Positions 35,571 to 44,492 of a DNA stretch of 64,000 bases are shown one piece after another. Numbering within the stretch: the first letter of the stretch is position 1; each line of letters begins with the position of its first letter. Both the position numbers and the translations under genes were made by a program. The stretch comes from an uncultured Bacteroidota bacterium (lineage in GTDB: Bacteria > Bacteroidota > Bacteroidia > Chitinophagales > Chitinophagaceae), in contig CAIUZK010000256.1 of assembly GCA_903903635.1 (NCBI GenBank), positions 30,809-94,808 of the forward strand, written 5' to 3'. The notes beneath the pieces were generated by a model that did not search any database, had not been told where the DNA came from, and was given only the letters and a program-made list of their open reading frames with translations.

Positions 35571-38500
35571 TTATTCTTTTACTATTTTCTGGATGCCTAT
35601 CCTGACTCCTGCTTCATCGAACATATCAACCATGTATATGCCACTAGCAAGGTGACTGATGTCCATCTCTTTGGCATCTTTTTGTTCGAGTACAGTTTTA
35701 CCTTCCATACTGCTGATTATCACATTCACCTTAACATTGGCATTAATGTACAAAACATCATTTGCCGGATTAGGATAAACATTTACCACCTGGTTGCCGT
35801 TGGTAGTCTTAACACCAACCATGCTTACATTATAATAGAAAGGAGCAGAAGCGCCTTTACATCCATTAGTATCTGTAACTACTACAAAATACCAGGTATT
35901 CATTGTTAATGCTATGCTTGGTGAAGTAGCGCCCGGAATAAGACCGGTAGTACTGTCGTACCACTGATAAGATGCATATCCCGGAGTTGCATACAATGTA
36001 GTATAAATCCAGTTGTAGGTAAGTACCGGAACCGGTAAAGGATCAACAGTAACGATAGCTGTGCGGTAACAACCTGTAATAGGTAAAGTGTACCTGATGG
36101 AACCATTACCTGAAGCAAGCAATGCTGTAACAATACCAGTAGAATCAACAATTGTAAGAGCAGGTGAAATTGAACTCCATACACCATAAGGAGTAGTATC
36201 AAATAATGTATCCTTTGTTCCCGGACAAATTACTCTTGCGCCGGTAATTGGCTCTGGTAAAGGATTGATGGTAACAGTGGTATAAATTGTACAACCCGGA
36301 GAGGTGGTATAATATATATCTACAGTATCGGCATTAACACCGGTAACAACGCCTGTAGTGGCATCAACGGTAGCAACGCCTGTATTGCCACTACTCCATG
36401 CGCCACCGCCCACTACATCAACCAATGTTGTTGTTGTATAGGGACATGCAGTCATAGTTCCCAATATTGCAGGTGGATAATCAACAACATTGAAATCAAC
36501 TGTTGCCTTACAACCTGTAGGAAGCGTATAAGTGATGGTAGTAATGCCGGTAAGAACTCCAAAAACTTTACCGGAGTCGGAAGTAATGGTACCAATTGAA
36601 GTAGTACTGCTTGTCCAGGTACCACCGCCCACGATATCTGTAAGATATCTGAATGAACCGATACATACACTGTCAACACCCTCAATAGGCGCCAGTGGAT
36701 TTACTGTAATAGTGTGGACTGCAGCGCAACCGGAACCGATAGTATAACTTATTGTAACGGTACCCATTGTAACACCGGTAACAACCCCGGTAAAAGAATC
36801 AATAGCGCCAACAGTACCATCGGTGCTTATCCAATAACCACCCAGCGGTAACGCACCCAAAGTAATTGTCTGTCCAGTACAAACTGAGCCAGGCCCTGTG
36901 ATAGGGGCTGGTGGAGGCATAACATTTACAGTAGTAGTAGATGCGCATCCTGTAGCCAGAGTATAAGAGATAGTAGTAATAGAGGCAGAAACACCATGAA
37001 CAATACCAGTAAGAGAACCTACTGTGGCAATGCCAGGACCAACACTGCTCCATGTACCACCTGGAGTAACATCGCTCAATGTAGTATTAGCGGATAAACA
37101 AACATTGAATACACCTGTGATAGGTGCAGGAAGCGGATAAACAACAATAGTGGTTGAAACCGGCAAACCGCAGCCATTGGCATAGGTAATTGTAGTAGAG
37201 CCCGGAGATACAGGAGTTACAACGCCTGAAGCGCTTCCTATTGTAGCCACACCAGTATTGCTGCTTGTCCAGGTCCCCCCGGTAGCCAGTTCAGTACAGG
37301 TAATAGTTGATCCCATACAAACCTGCGAAGGACCACCAATTGTTACAGGAGAAATATTAACTGTAAGCGGGAAAAGAGCGCTGCAACTTGTTGGTAAAGT
37401 ATAAATAATATTGGTAACACCTGCGCCTACTCCGGTAACAACACCTGATAATGTAGTAACAGTAGCAACACCTGTATTGCTGCTGCTCCAGACACCGCCC
37501 GGAGTGACATCAGAAGCTGTCATCGCTGAACCGGCACACAAAGGAGTTGAACCTACAATAGCTGCCGGTAAAGGATTAACCGTTATTGATTTTGTAGCGA
37601 AAGCAGTTCCGCAGCTTAAAGTAATTGTATAACTTATAGTAGTAACGCCTGCAGACAAACCGGTAACCAAACCGGTTGCAGGATTTACTGTAGCAACACC
37701 CGGACTGGTACTGGACCAAACACCACCTGTTGTACCTGTAGGATCGGTAAGGGCATCGGTAGAACCAACACATACCGTAGACGAACCAACAATAGTGCCG
37801 CCCACAGGTGTAGTACATAATACGGTAAAAATTACCTGACCGTTACCGGTTTGAAAACCGGTAGTCATTGTAACCGCAGTAACACCGGTGCCGGTATGAG
37901 AAGAGCCACCGCAGCCACCGCCTGAATAAGCGCCACCCGCGCCATACCAGCCGCCGCCACCGCCGCCGCCAAAGAAGGTTGAATAAGCATCACCGCCAAA
38001 ACCGAAACCACCTGCAGTACCTCCAAATGAACCTGCAGCCCCCCCTGTAGTAGGAGTACCTGGTCCGCCTTCGGTAGAAACATTATAGGAACCGCAATCG
38101 GTACCAGTACCGCCGGTAAGACCGCCACCAGGACCACCAGCATCAGAACCGCAATCCCATGCGCCACCACCACCTGCACCGGTTGAAATCAACCTGCTGT
38201 TGAGGGCAGCAAATGTAGTACCGGAAACGGTACGCACATCCGATGAACCACCACCGGCTGCACCACCGATACTGCTGCTGCCGGCACCGCCATTGGCGCC
38301 GCCACCAGAGTTGGAACCACCGGGAGGAACAGAACCAGTACCTCCGTTAGGCCCTTGCTGGCCTACATAAATATAAAGAACCTCACCGGGAGTAACAGCC
38401 AATGTACATTGTACACGACCACCATTGCCACCCGAACCGAACCCGGGGTAATTGCCACCTTGCGCTCCCCTGCAATCAACAGATAAAGAAAATACACCGG

Positions 38501-38627
38501 CGGCAACAGTATATGTTTGCATCGCACCGGTATAGTTAAACGTAGTGGTCTGAGCAAATAGATTTTGGCTGCTACAACTAAGTATAATTGCCAAAGACAG
38601 GTTTAGAAATTTGTACATTTTTTTCAT
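35571..38627 (-). CDS. T9SS secreted protein: glycine-rich domain, Ig-like repeats, sorting domain (paralogue)
   Basis: The 1018-residue protein has a signal peptide (MKKMYKFLNLSLAIILSCSS ... AQ) and a glycine-rich domain (~residues 28-270) with TVAAGVFSLSVDCRGAQGG and TPGEVLYIYVGQQGP, features of the ALK/LTK-type glycine-rich family. About eight Ig-like repeats and a T9SS type A sorting domain (VVNVYPNPANDVLYI ... IQKIVKE) follow. Its last ~400 residues are very similar to those of the downstream paralogue, so the pair arose by duplication. It is probably an adhesin or matrix protein (inference). Confidence 0.86.
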   Translation of the reverse strand: MKKMYKFLNLSLAIILSCSSQNLFAQTTTFNYTGAMQTYTVAAGVFSLSVDCRGAQGGNYPGFGSGGNGGRVQCTLAVTPGEVLYIYVGQQGPNGGTGSVPPGGSNSGGGANGGAGSSSIGGAAGGGSSDVRTVSGTTFAALNSRLISTGAGGGGAWDCGSDAGGPGGGLTGGTGTDCGSYNVSTEGGPGTPTTGGAAGSFGGTAGGFGFGGDAYSTFFGGGGGGGWYGAGGAYSGGGCGGSSHTGTGVTAVTMTTGFQTGNGQVIFTVLCTTPVGGTIVGSSTVCVGSTDALTDPTGTTGGVWSSTSPGVATVNPATGLVTGLSAGVTTISYTITLSCGTAFATKSITVNPLPAAIVGSTPLCAGSAMTASDVTPGGVWSSSNTGVATVTTLSGVVTGVGAGVTNIIYTLPTSCSALFPLTVNISPVTIGGPSQVCMGSTITCTELATGGTWTSSNTGVATIGSASGVVTPVSPGSTTITYANGCGLPVSTTIVVYPLPAPITGVFNVCLSANTTLSDVTPGGTWSSVGPGIATVGSLTGIVHGVSASITTISYTLATGCASTTTVNVMPPPAPITGPGSVCTGQTITLGALPLGGYWISTDGTVGAIDSFTGVVTGVTMGTVTISYTIGSGCAAVHTITVNPLAPIEGVDSVCIGSFRYLTDIVGGGTWTSSTTSIGTITSDSGKVFGVLTGITTITYTLPTGCKATVDFNVVDYPPAILGTMTACPYTTTTLVDVVGGGAWSSGNTGVATVDATTGVVTGVNADTVDIYYTTSPGCTIYTTVTINPLPEPITGARVICPGTKDTLFDTTPYGVWSSISPALTIVDSTGIVTALLASGNGSIRYTLPITGCYRTAIVTVDPLPVPVLTYNWIYTTLYATPGYASYQWYDSTTGLIPGATSPSIALTMNTWYFVVVTDTNGCKGASAPFYYNVSMVGVKTTNGNQVVNVYPNPANDVLYINANVKVNVIISSMEGKTVLEQKDAKEMDISHLASGIYMVDMFDEAGVRIGIQKIVKE

Positions 38628-38849
38628 AACATATGTGTTAACGATAAATTTATTATATCTGAATATTGCTACTAAATTAAGTATAAAATTTCAAACTATC
38701 AAAATTATGCTTAAACCTGAAAAATTGTCAGCGTAATAAATAGGGCAAAGCCACTTATCACACTGACAATTAAGAATTTACAAATTTTAAATAACAAACA
38801 GCAATATCATTCCAACAAGGCAGCAACTAAAGTAAGGTCCTGCTGCCTT

Positions 38850-41738
38850 CTATTCTTTAATGAACTTTTTCACTACTGTAAAATTACTATTGCCATCATA
38901 AAGCGTAATAAAGTACATACCACCGGCAAGACCGGTGATATTAATCTCCTTAGCGTTTGCCTGCTCTGCAACCACCTTTCCTTCGACAGTTGTAATAATC
39001 ACGTTTAAGGCAACAGGTGATTCAACATGTAAGACTGAGGATGCGGGGTTTGGTGAAATAGTTATGTCTTCCGCATTTACAATCTGGCTAACACCCACAT
39101 TGGTTACTACATATGTATTGGAGAACCCGCCGCAACTGTAACCATCGGTAACCCTTACCCTGTAACTACCATTATTAGTTGGCACAAAAGTATTGGAATT
39201 AGCTCCCGGAATGCCTGTTGTATTGAGATACCACTGATAACCGGCAAAGCCCGCTGCGGTTGAAAGCACTGATCCATTGTAAGCAATTACAGGCGCCGGC
39301 AAAGGATGTACAATTACATTATCAGTATCAGAGGTAACTGAGCATATTCCGGAACCGCCGGCTATATGAACATCGCAGGAATAATGACCACTAACGGTAA
39401 CATTATAAGTGCTGTCTGTAGCGCCTGCAATTGAAACCCCGTTCAATTGCCACTGATAGGTAATAGAACCAACTGCAGCGCCTGTGCTTACCTTCAGCGC
39501 TACACTATTGCCGATACAAAAAGCAAGCGGCGTAGTGTTGCTCAAAGTACCGGTAATACCTGCATTCACATTCACAACTGCAGATGCTGTAGTACAAGAA
39601 TTGGCATTCGTAGTATACAGCGTAAAGGCTCCTGTAGCCGAAGCAGTATAGGACAAATTAGTTTGACCAGCTAATGGTAATCCATCTTTATACCACAGAT
39701 AAGTAAGACCGGCACCGGTAGCGCCATTTAGCACTACACTGCCACCTGTGCAGAAGGTAGTTGGCCCTGCGGGAGTAATCACTGAGGCAGGGGAAGCATT
39801 TACCGTTACCATAGTACTGGTACTACAGCCTGTAGGCAAAGTGTAAACAATGGATACATTACCTGCACCAACACCGGTGATTACTCCAGTTGTAACGTCG
39901 GCAGTAGCAAAGCTGATGTTTAAGCTGGACCATGTTCCACCTGTACTTGCATCAGCCAGGGTTGTGGTTGCACCCTGGCAAACGATCCGTGTACCGGTAA
40001 TAGCTACAGGCAGCGGATTAACAGTAACCGATGTGGTAACCGCGCATGAAGTAGCGGTAATAGTATAGGTAATATCATCTACTCCCAAAGATGTGCCGTT
40101 AACTACACCCGTAACAGGGTTGATAATAGTATAAAAACCTGTAGTTGACCACGTACCACCACCTGTTGCATCAGAAAGCGTAATTATAGACCCGAGACAA
40201 ACACTGGAAAGACCACCTATTGCTGCCGGAAGCGGATTTACAACAATTGGGAAAAGCACCTGGCATGAAGTAATCCCGTCGGTATAAGTAATATTAAGCG
40301 CACCTGGTCCAACACCTGTAACAGTACCACCGGAAGTAACCGTAGCCATAGCAATATTTGAACTACCCCAAATGCCACCGGGATCCACATCGTTAAGCGT
40401 AATCAGAGAACCGACACAAACGTTATTGAGACCAGTTATCGGTGAAGGAAGATTATTAACTGTGACCGGGAAAGTTGCAGCAGGGCAGCCGCTGATTGTA
40501 TACAAAATACTGGCAGTACCGCCAGCGACACCGGTAACCACCCCCGTACCACCCACTACTGATGCAGTGCCGGGAAGTGTGCTGCTCCATGTGCCGCCTG
40601 GCATTGGATTGATAAGTGTAATGTTGTTGCCGATACATACCTCAGATGGGCCTGAAGTAGTGCCCGGAGGATCATTGTCGGTAACAGCCGCAGTGATCTG
40701 GCAGCCTGTAACCGGCGCTGTATAGGTAATTGTTGCGCCACCTGCGCCTGCACCGGTCATCAAACCGGAAGCGGCATTAATGGTTACAACAGCGGTATTG
40801 CTGCTGGTCCATGTACCACCAGCGGGTGTAGAAGACAATAAGGTAGATGAGCCGGTACATACAGAAAGACTGCCGGTAATTGCTGTAGGTAATGGATTAA
40901 CCGTAACAACCGGAGTAACAACAGAAATAGAACCTGCACCTGTAGCACAGGTATTTGTTGCTGTAAGCGTATAGACACCTGCAGATGTCGGCGTTACTGT
41001 CAATGTTGGACTCATTACGGCAGAAGTAAACCCGCCCGGACCATTCCATGACCAGCTTAATACATCGGTACTGGCACCGGTTCCAACCAGACTTAGTGTA
41101 CTACCATCGCATAGTGGATTAGGCATTGCAGCGGCAGTAACGGCTGTTGGTGGCGGGCAATAATTTACCTGAATATATGGAGCATGACTGGCTGTGGTAA
41201 TCGTAGCAATAGATCCGGTTTCGCCGGAAATGTTGAAAATATAAGTTCCTCCGTTTGTGAAAGAAACAGATACTTTGCTACCGATATTGGCCTGAATAAA
41301 AGCCACTGCAGCAGGAGTAGAGGCAACTGTATGATTACCGGCTCCCGCAGGATAGGCTACAGCCGAGAGTAAGGTACCGGCCACCATATCTGCATACAAT
41401 GTGGCAGGAACTGTAACAGTAGAAAGATCGCCTGCAAAGCCATAGGTATTGGTTGCAGAAATAGTGCCTGCGGTACCTAATGAAACATAAAAACCAACAG
41501 TTACACTATTGATCTGCGAACCGGCAGGTATCGTGCTGAGGTCGAATACGGCATACCCCCTCCTGACGGGAGCCGTAGAAGTTGCAACAATTGTATTATC
41601 AGTGCGGATACCGGTAGAGCCGCAGTTGCCTGTTTTGAAAGTTCCGGCAAGAGCATTCGCCCAAATATTAGCGGTAACCTGAGAAAAAGCCGCAGAGTTA
41701 ATGCAGCATAATAAGGCCAGAAGATAGATTTTTTTCAT
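38850..41738 (-). CDS. T9SS secreted protein: DNRLRE-like domain and Ig-like repeats
   Basis: From the ATG at 41738 it has 962 residues with the signal MKKIYLLALLCCINSAAFSQ. Residues ~20-205 form a beta-rich domain like the DNRLRE/CBM96-type disaggregatase-related module (RRGYAVFDLSTIPAGSQINS, ISGETGSIATITTASHAPYI). Six to seven Ig-like repeats follow, then a unit with YQWQLNGVSIAGATDSTY and a T9SS sorting domain (ISPNPASSVLHVESP ... KKFIKE). A protein with the same N-terminal module is encoded at 59845. It lacks the glycine-rich domain of its neighbours. Confidence 0.84.
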   Translation of the reverse strand: MKKIYLLALLCCINSAAFSQVTANIWANALAGTFKTGNCGSTGIRTDNTIVATSTAPVRRGYAVFDLSTIPAGSQINSVTVGFYVSLGTAGTISATNTYGFAGDLSTVTVPATLYADMVAGTLLSAVAYPAGAGNHTVASTPAAVAFIQANIGSKVSVSFTNGGTYIFNISGETGSIATITTASHAPYIQVNYCPPPTAVTAAAMPNPLCDGSTLSLVGTGASTDVLSWSWNGPGGFTSAVMSPTLTVTPTSAGVYTLTATNTCATGAGSISVVTPVVTVNPLPTAITGSLSVCTGSSTLLSSTPAGGTWTSSNTAVVTINAASGLMTGAGAGGATITYTAPVTGCQITAAVTDNDPPGTTSGPSEVCIGNNITLINPMPGGTWSSTLPGTASVVGGTGVVTGVAGGTASILYTISGCPAATFPVTVNNLPSPITGLNNVCVGSLITLNDVDPGGIWGSSNIAMATVTSGGTVTGVGPGALNITYTDGITSCQVLFPIVVNPLPAAIGGLSSVCLGSIITLSDATGGGTWSTTGFYTIINPVTGVVNGTSLGVDDITYTITATSCAVTTSVTVNPLPVAITGTRIVCQGATTTLADASTGGTWSSLNISFATADVTTGVITGVGAGNVSIVYTLPTGCSTSTMVTVNASPASVITPAGPTTFCTGGSVVLNGATGAGLTYLWYKDGLPLAGQTNLSYTASATGAFTLYTTNANSCTTASAVVNVNAGITGTLSNTTPLAFCIGNSVALKVSTGAAVGSITYQWQLNGVSIAGATDSTYNVTVSGHYSCDVHIAGGSGICSVTSDTDNVIVHPLPAPVIAYNGSVLSTAAGFAGYQWYLNTTGIPGANSNTFVPTNNGSYRVRVTDGYSCGGFSNTYVVTNVGVSQIVNAEDITISPNPASSVLHVESPVALNVIITTVEGKVVAEQANAKEINITGLAGGMYFITLYDGNSNFTVVKKFIKE

Positions 41739-41935
41739 TTTGTATGATATAAAGACTGTTAACTTAAATGTTTCTGAATAGTAAAACACTCTGTAGTTTT
41801 AGCTATCAGGAGTTTCAATTCATGAGTATAGATTTTAAAAATATTCTATTTTACGGAAAAATAGGAATTATCCTGTAAATAAACAAATTCTAACTGAATA
41901 ATAGCCGAAAGCCAATTGACACATTAGTTATATAG

Positions 41936-42814
41936 CTAATTTCTCCTGTCGATTCCCCAGTATAATTTCTGACGTATCGTTTTAAGAAAATTATGCTCAT
42001 CCGGACGAACCAATGAGACCATAAAACTTTCTTTTTTTACTGCAAGCTGAACAGAAGACCGGATTGTCTCGGTGCGCGCATCAAGAGTGCACAAAAATTG
42101 CTCAGAACGCCCCTCGATCTCGAAAGAAATAACGTTATCATCAGGCACAACTATGGGGCGGGTATTGAGATTGTGCGGAGCAACCGGAGTGATAACAAAA
42201 CTGGATGTTTGCGGAAAAACAACCGGCCCGCCACAACTCAACGAATAACCTGTAGACCCCGTGGGGGTAGCCACAATCAGCCCATCTGCCCAGTAAGTAT
42301 TCAGAAATTCCCCATTCAGGTAGGTGTGAATCTTTATCATGGATGAAGTATCCTGCCTGTGTATGGTAAACTCATTCAGCGCAAAAGGTGAACCACTGAA
42401 CAATGGAACGCTGGAATCGAGGTGTATTAAAGTTCTTTTTTCGAGGGTATAAGACCCCCTTACCAGCGACATAATAGCCGCTTCCGATTCATTGGCCGGA
42501 ATAGCAGCCAGAAAACCCAACCTGCCGAAATTGACGCCTATAAGCGGGATATTGGTATTACCGACGAAACATACCGCATCAAGCATCGTGCCATCGCCAC
42601 CCAGGCTGAAGAGCATATCGGTATGAGGGGGCAGATCTTTTTTACCCGTAAATAACCTTGGGGCAACAATAAACGGTATGAACGACTGAATGCGCTCGTA
42701 GAACTCCTTATAGAAGATCAGGGTAAGTTTATGTTGTTCCAGCAATTCCAGTACCCGGATCAGTACCGGTATGTCTTGCTCATCGAATGATCTGTTGTAT
42801 AATGCTACTAACAT
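41936..42814 (-). CDS. nadK: NAD kinase
   Basis: NadK phosphorylates NAD to NADP. From the ATG at 42814 (MLVALYNRSFDEQDIPVLI) it has 292 residues, the family length. The signature LFSLGGDGTMLD holds the catalytic Asp, followed by GVNFGRLGFLA, TIHRQDTSSMIKI and ADGLIVATPTGSTGYSLSCGGP. An upstream in-frame ATG at 42877 adds 21 residues without similarity to the family and overlaps a palindromic element, so the shorter form is preferred. Confidence 0.94.
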   Translation of the reverse strand: MLVALYNRSFDEQDIPVLIRVLELLEQHKLTLIFYKEFYERIQSFIPFIVAPRLFTGKKDLPPHTDMLFSLGGDGTMLDAVCFVGNTNIPLIGVNFGRLGFLAAIPANESEAAIMSLVRGSYTLEKRTLIHLDSSVPLFSGSPFALNEFTIHRQDTSSMIKIHTYLNGEFLNTYWADGLIVATPTGSTGYSLSCGGPVVFPQTSSFVITPVAPHNLNTRPIVVPDDNVISFEIEGRSEQFLCTLDARTETIRSSVQLAVKKESFMVSLVRPDEHNFLKTIRQKLYWGIDRRN

Positions 42815-42901
42815 GTTTTCTATTTCAAAAATCAGAAGAGCAGGTTCGCTACCCTTCATCCGAATATCATCAGGCAATCCTCACAATACCCTGTGGAATG
42901 A

Positions 42902-42961
42902 AGAAAATAACTTCCACCATCTTACTCGTTATATGGTGGAACTTATTTCGTCAACGTTCCT
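42902..42961. repeat. Inverted repeat with a 31-bp element shared with 56304
   Basis: A 17-bp imperfect inverted repeat (arms AAATAACTTCCACCAT and ATGGTGGAACTTATTT, loop ~12) lies between nadK and the POTRA protein gene. Its right arm plus flank (42931-42961) recurs in opposite orientation at 56304-56334 with one mismatch in 31 bases. It may be a terminator for the upstream gene or a small dispersed palindromic element. Confidence 0.7.
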
Positions 42962-42970
42962 GTGGCAGAT

Positions 42971-44359
42971 TTATTCACTATTGAAATGTAAATATAATCC
43001 ATTTTGGCTCAAATGATTCCAGGAGTACTCCAGTCTTATCTTTATATCATATAGTGTTACGATGTCTAAACCCACGCCATAACTATAAATAAGCTTATTG
43101 CTTAAATAACTGTTTCCCGGCACCGGGCAATCTATATACCCCGCATCGGCAAACACCTTTGGGTAGATGCGAAGCGGTAATGCGGTAAAATACCTTACCG
43201 GGAAAGACCAGGAACGCCTGAATAATTCCCGCTTCAGGTCCAGCCTCAGCAGCCCGTAGTTGCTGCCGTCTATGATGTAGTATTCATAACCTCTCACATA
43301 ATCGGTCTGTGTGCCCAGGCCACCCTGAAAAAAGTAAGGCTGTTGCTGTGGGTACATAACACGCCCCCTGAAAATAGCCGAGATATACCACTTAGACCCA
43401 AGACCTCGAAACAGACCGGCCTCAACAGTAGCAAATGCCTGCGTGTTCAATCCCTCAAAGCCGCTCCGGGCAATACCGGTTACCACAACCTTTTGCCCTT
43501 TAAGCGAATAACTCCAGTTGTCCACCCCATTATACTCAAAACGATAACTAAGCTCCATAAACCGGGCATGCATGCTCTTGTTGCTGTAATAATCAGGGTT
43601 AAGTTTTAGTATCGTATCGCTCACCCCATAGTCTTTATAGCTCAACTGAAAGATGTGCCGGGTAGCATATGCAGGGCGATACATATAGTTTATCCCTCCC
43701 TCGAACTGATGCGAAATAACCGGCCCAGTGTAGTTGCCTGCATAAACCAGTTTATTCGAATCGGTAGCAAAATAAGCCTGCCTGCTTTGTGCCATGCTCA
43801 CCGTAAAGCCAAGTCCCGATGTCTGCCCGCTGTTCACATATGGCCGCATATAAGTTATGGCCAGCTTTTGGGTATACCCAGCCTGCACAGTTACTGCCAG
43901 GTTTTCCAGGTTGCCCCTGAAGTTTTTATCGGTAATGGTGAGCCCTGCCATAACCCTGCGCAGGTCGTTGTGCTGCTTTACAAACCAGGTATTAAAATTC
44001 CTGTCGGCAAACTGTATGGTGACCGATGGTAAAATGAACCAGCGCTCCTTAACTTTTATATGCCATACTACCCTTCCATTAAAATCTTCGTGCCGGGGCT
44101 CCACTTCATTGAACAATTGCAGATTGAACAGCCGCAATTTTATCTGCTCATTCAGTATATCCAGCGAGTCGGCGCTGACGTAGTCGCCCTCGTGTATGCC
44201 AATCTCGCGTAGTATAACCGATGTCCTGGTTATGGTGTTGCCCTCTACTAATATGCGGTCTATGGCCACGCTGACAGCAAGGGGAGTATTCTCCCTTGCC
44301 TGCCCCCGGAGCATATTGGGCAGACAGATCAGCAACAGCAGCAGGTAAATATATCTCAT
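42971..44359 (-). CDS. POTRA / Omp85-family outer membrane protein (BamA/TamA-like)
   Basis: The 462-residue product has a signal peptide (MRYIYLLLLLICLPNMLRGQ) and one POTRA domain near residues 27-108 (ILVEGNTITRTSVILREIGI, RLFNLQLFNEVEP, VVWHIKVKERWFI). A C-terminal beta-barrel (residues ~130-460) ends GVGLDIVTLYDIKIRLEYSW. A single POTRA and shorter length distinguish it from true BamA; FhaC/TamA-like or D15-like transport proteins are alternatives. It precedes nadK on the same strand and is divergent from the lipoprotein gene. Confidence 0.82.
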   Translation of the reverse strand: MRYIYLLLLLICLPNMLRGQARENTPLAVSVAIDRILVEGNTITRTSVILREIGIHEGDYVSADSLDILNEQIKLRLFNLQLFNEVEPRHEDFNGRVVWHIKVKERWFILPSVTIQFADRNFNTWFVKQHNDLRRVMAGLTITDKNFRGNLENLAVTVQAGYTQKLAITYMRPYVNSGQTSGLGFTVSMAQSRQAYFATDSNKLVYAGNYTGPVISHQFEGGINYMYRPAYATRHIFQLSYKDYGVSDTILKLNPDYYSNKSMHARFMELSYRFEYNGVDNWSYSLKGQKVVVTGIARSGFEGLNTQAFATVEAGLFRGLGSKWYISAIFRGRVMYPQQQPYFFQGGLGTQTDYVRGYEYYIIDGSNYGLLRLDLKRELFRRSWSFPVRYFTALPLRIYPKVFADAGYIDCPVPGNSYLSNKLIYSYGVGLDIVTLYDIKIRLEYSWNHLSQNGLYLHFNSE

Positions 44360-44492
44360 GTATGGCGCTGCAAGATAATACAGTTTGCTGCATGTAGGGC
44401 TGCCTGTGTATTTTACCGGTCTGCATAATAACCATCCCCCACAAAGCGTTTTAATATTATTTAGCTAACTTTAATCAAAAACAAGGAAGTAA

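Noticed and set aside
38816..38849. Terminator after the 38850-41738 gene
   Set aside because: AAGGCAGCA/TGCTGCCTT form a stem, but no T-run follows on the minus strand.
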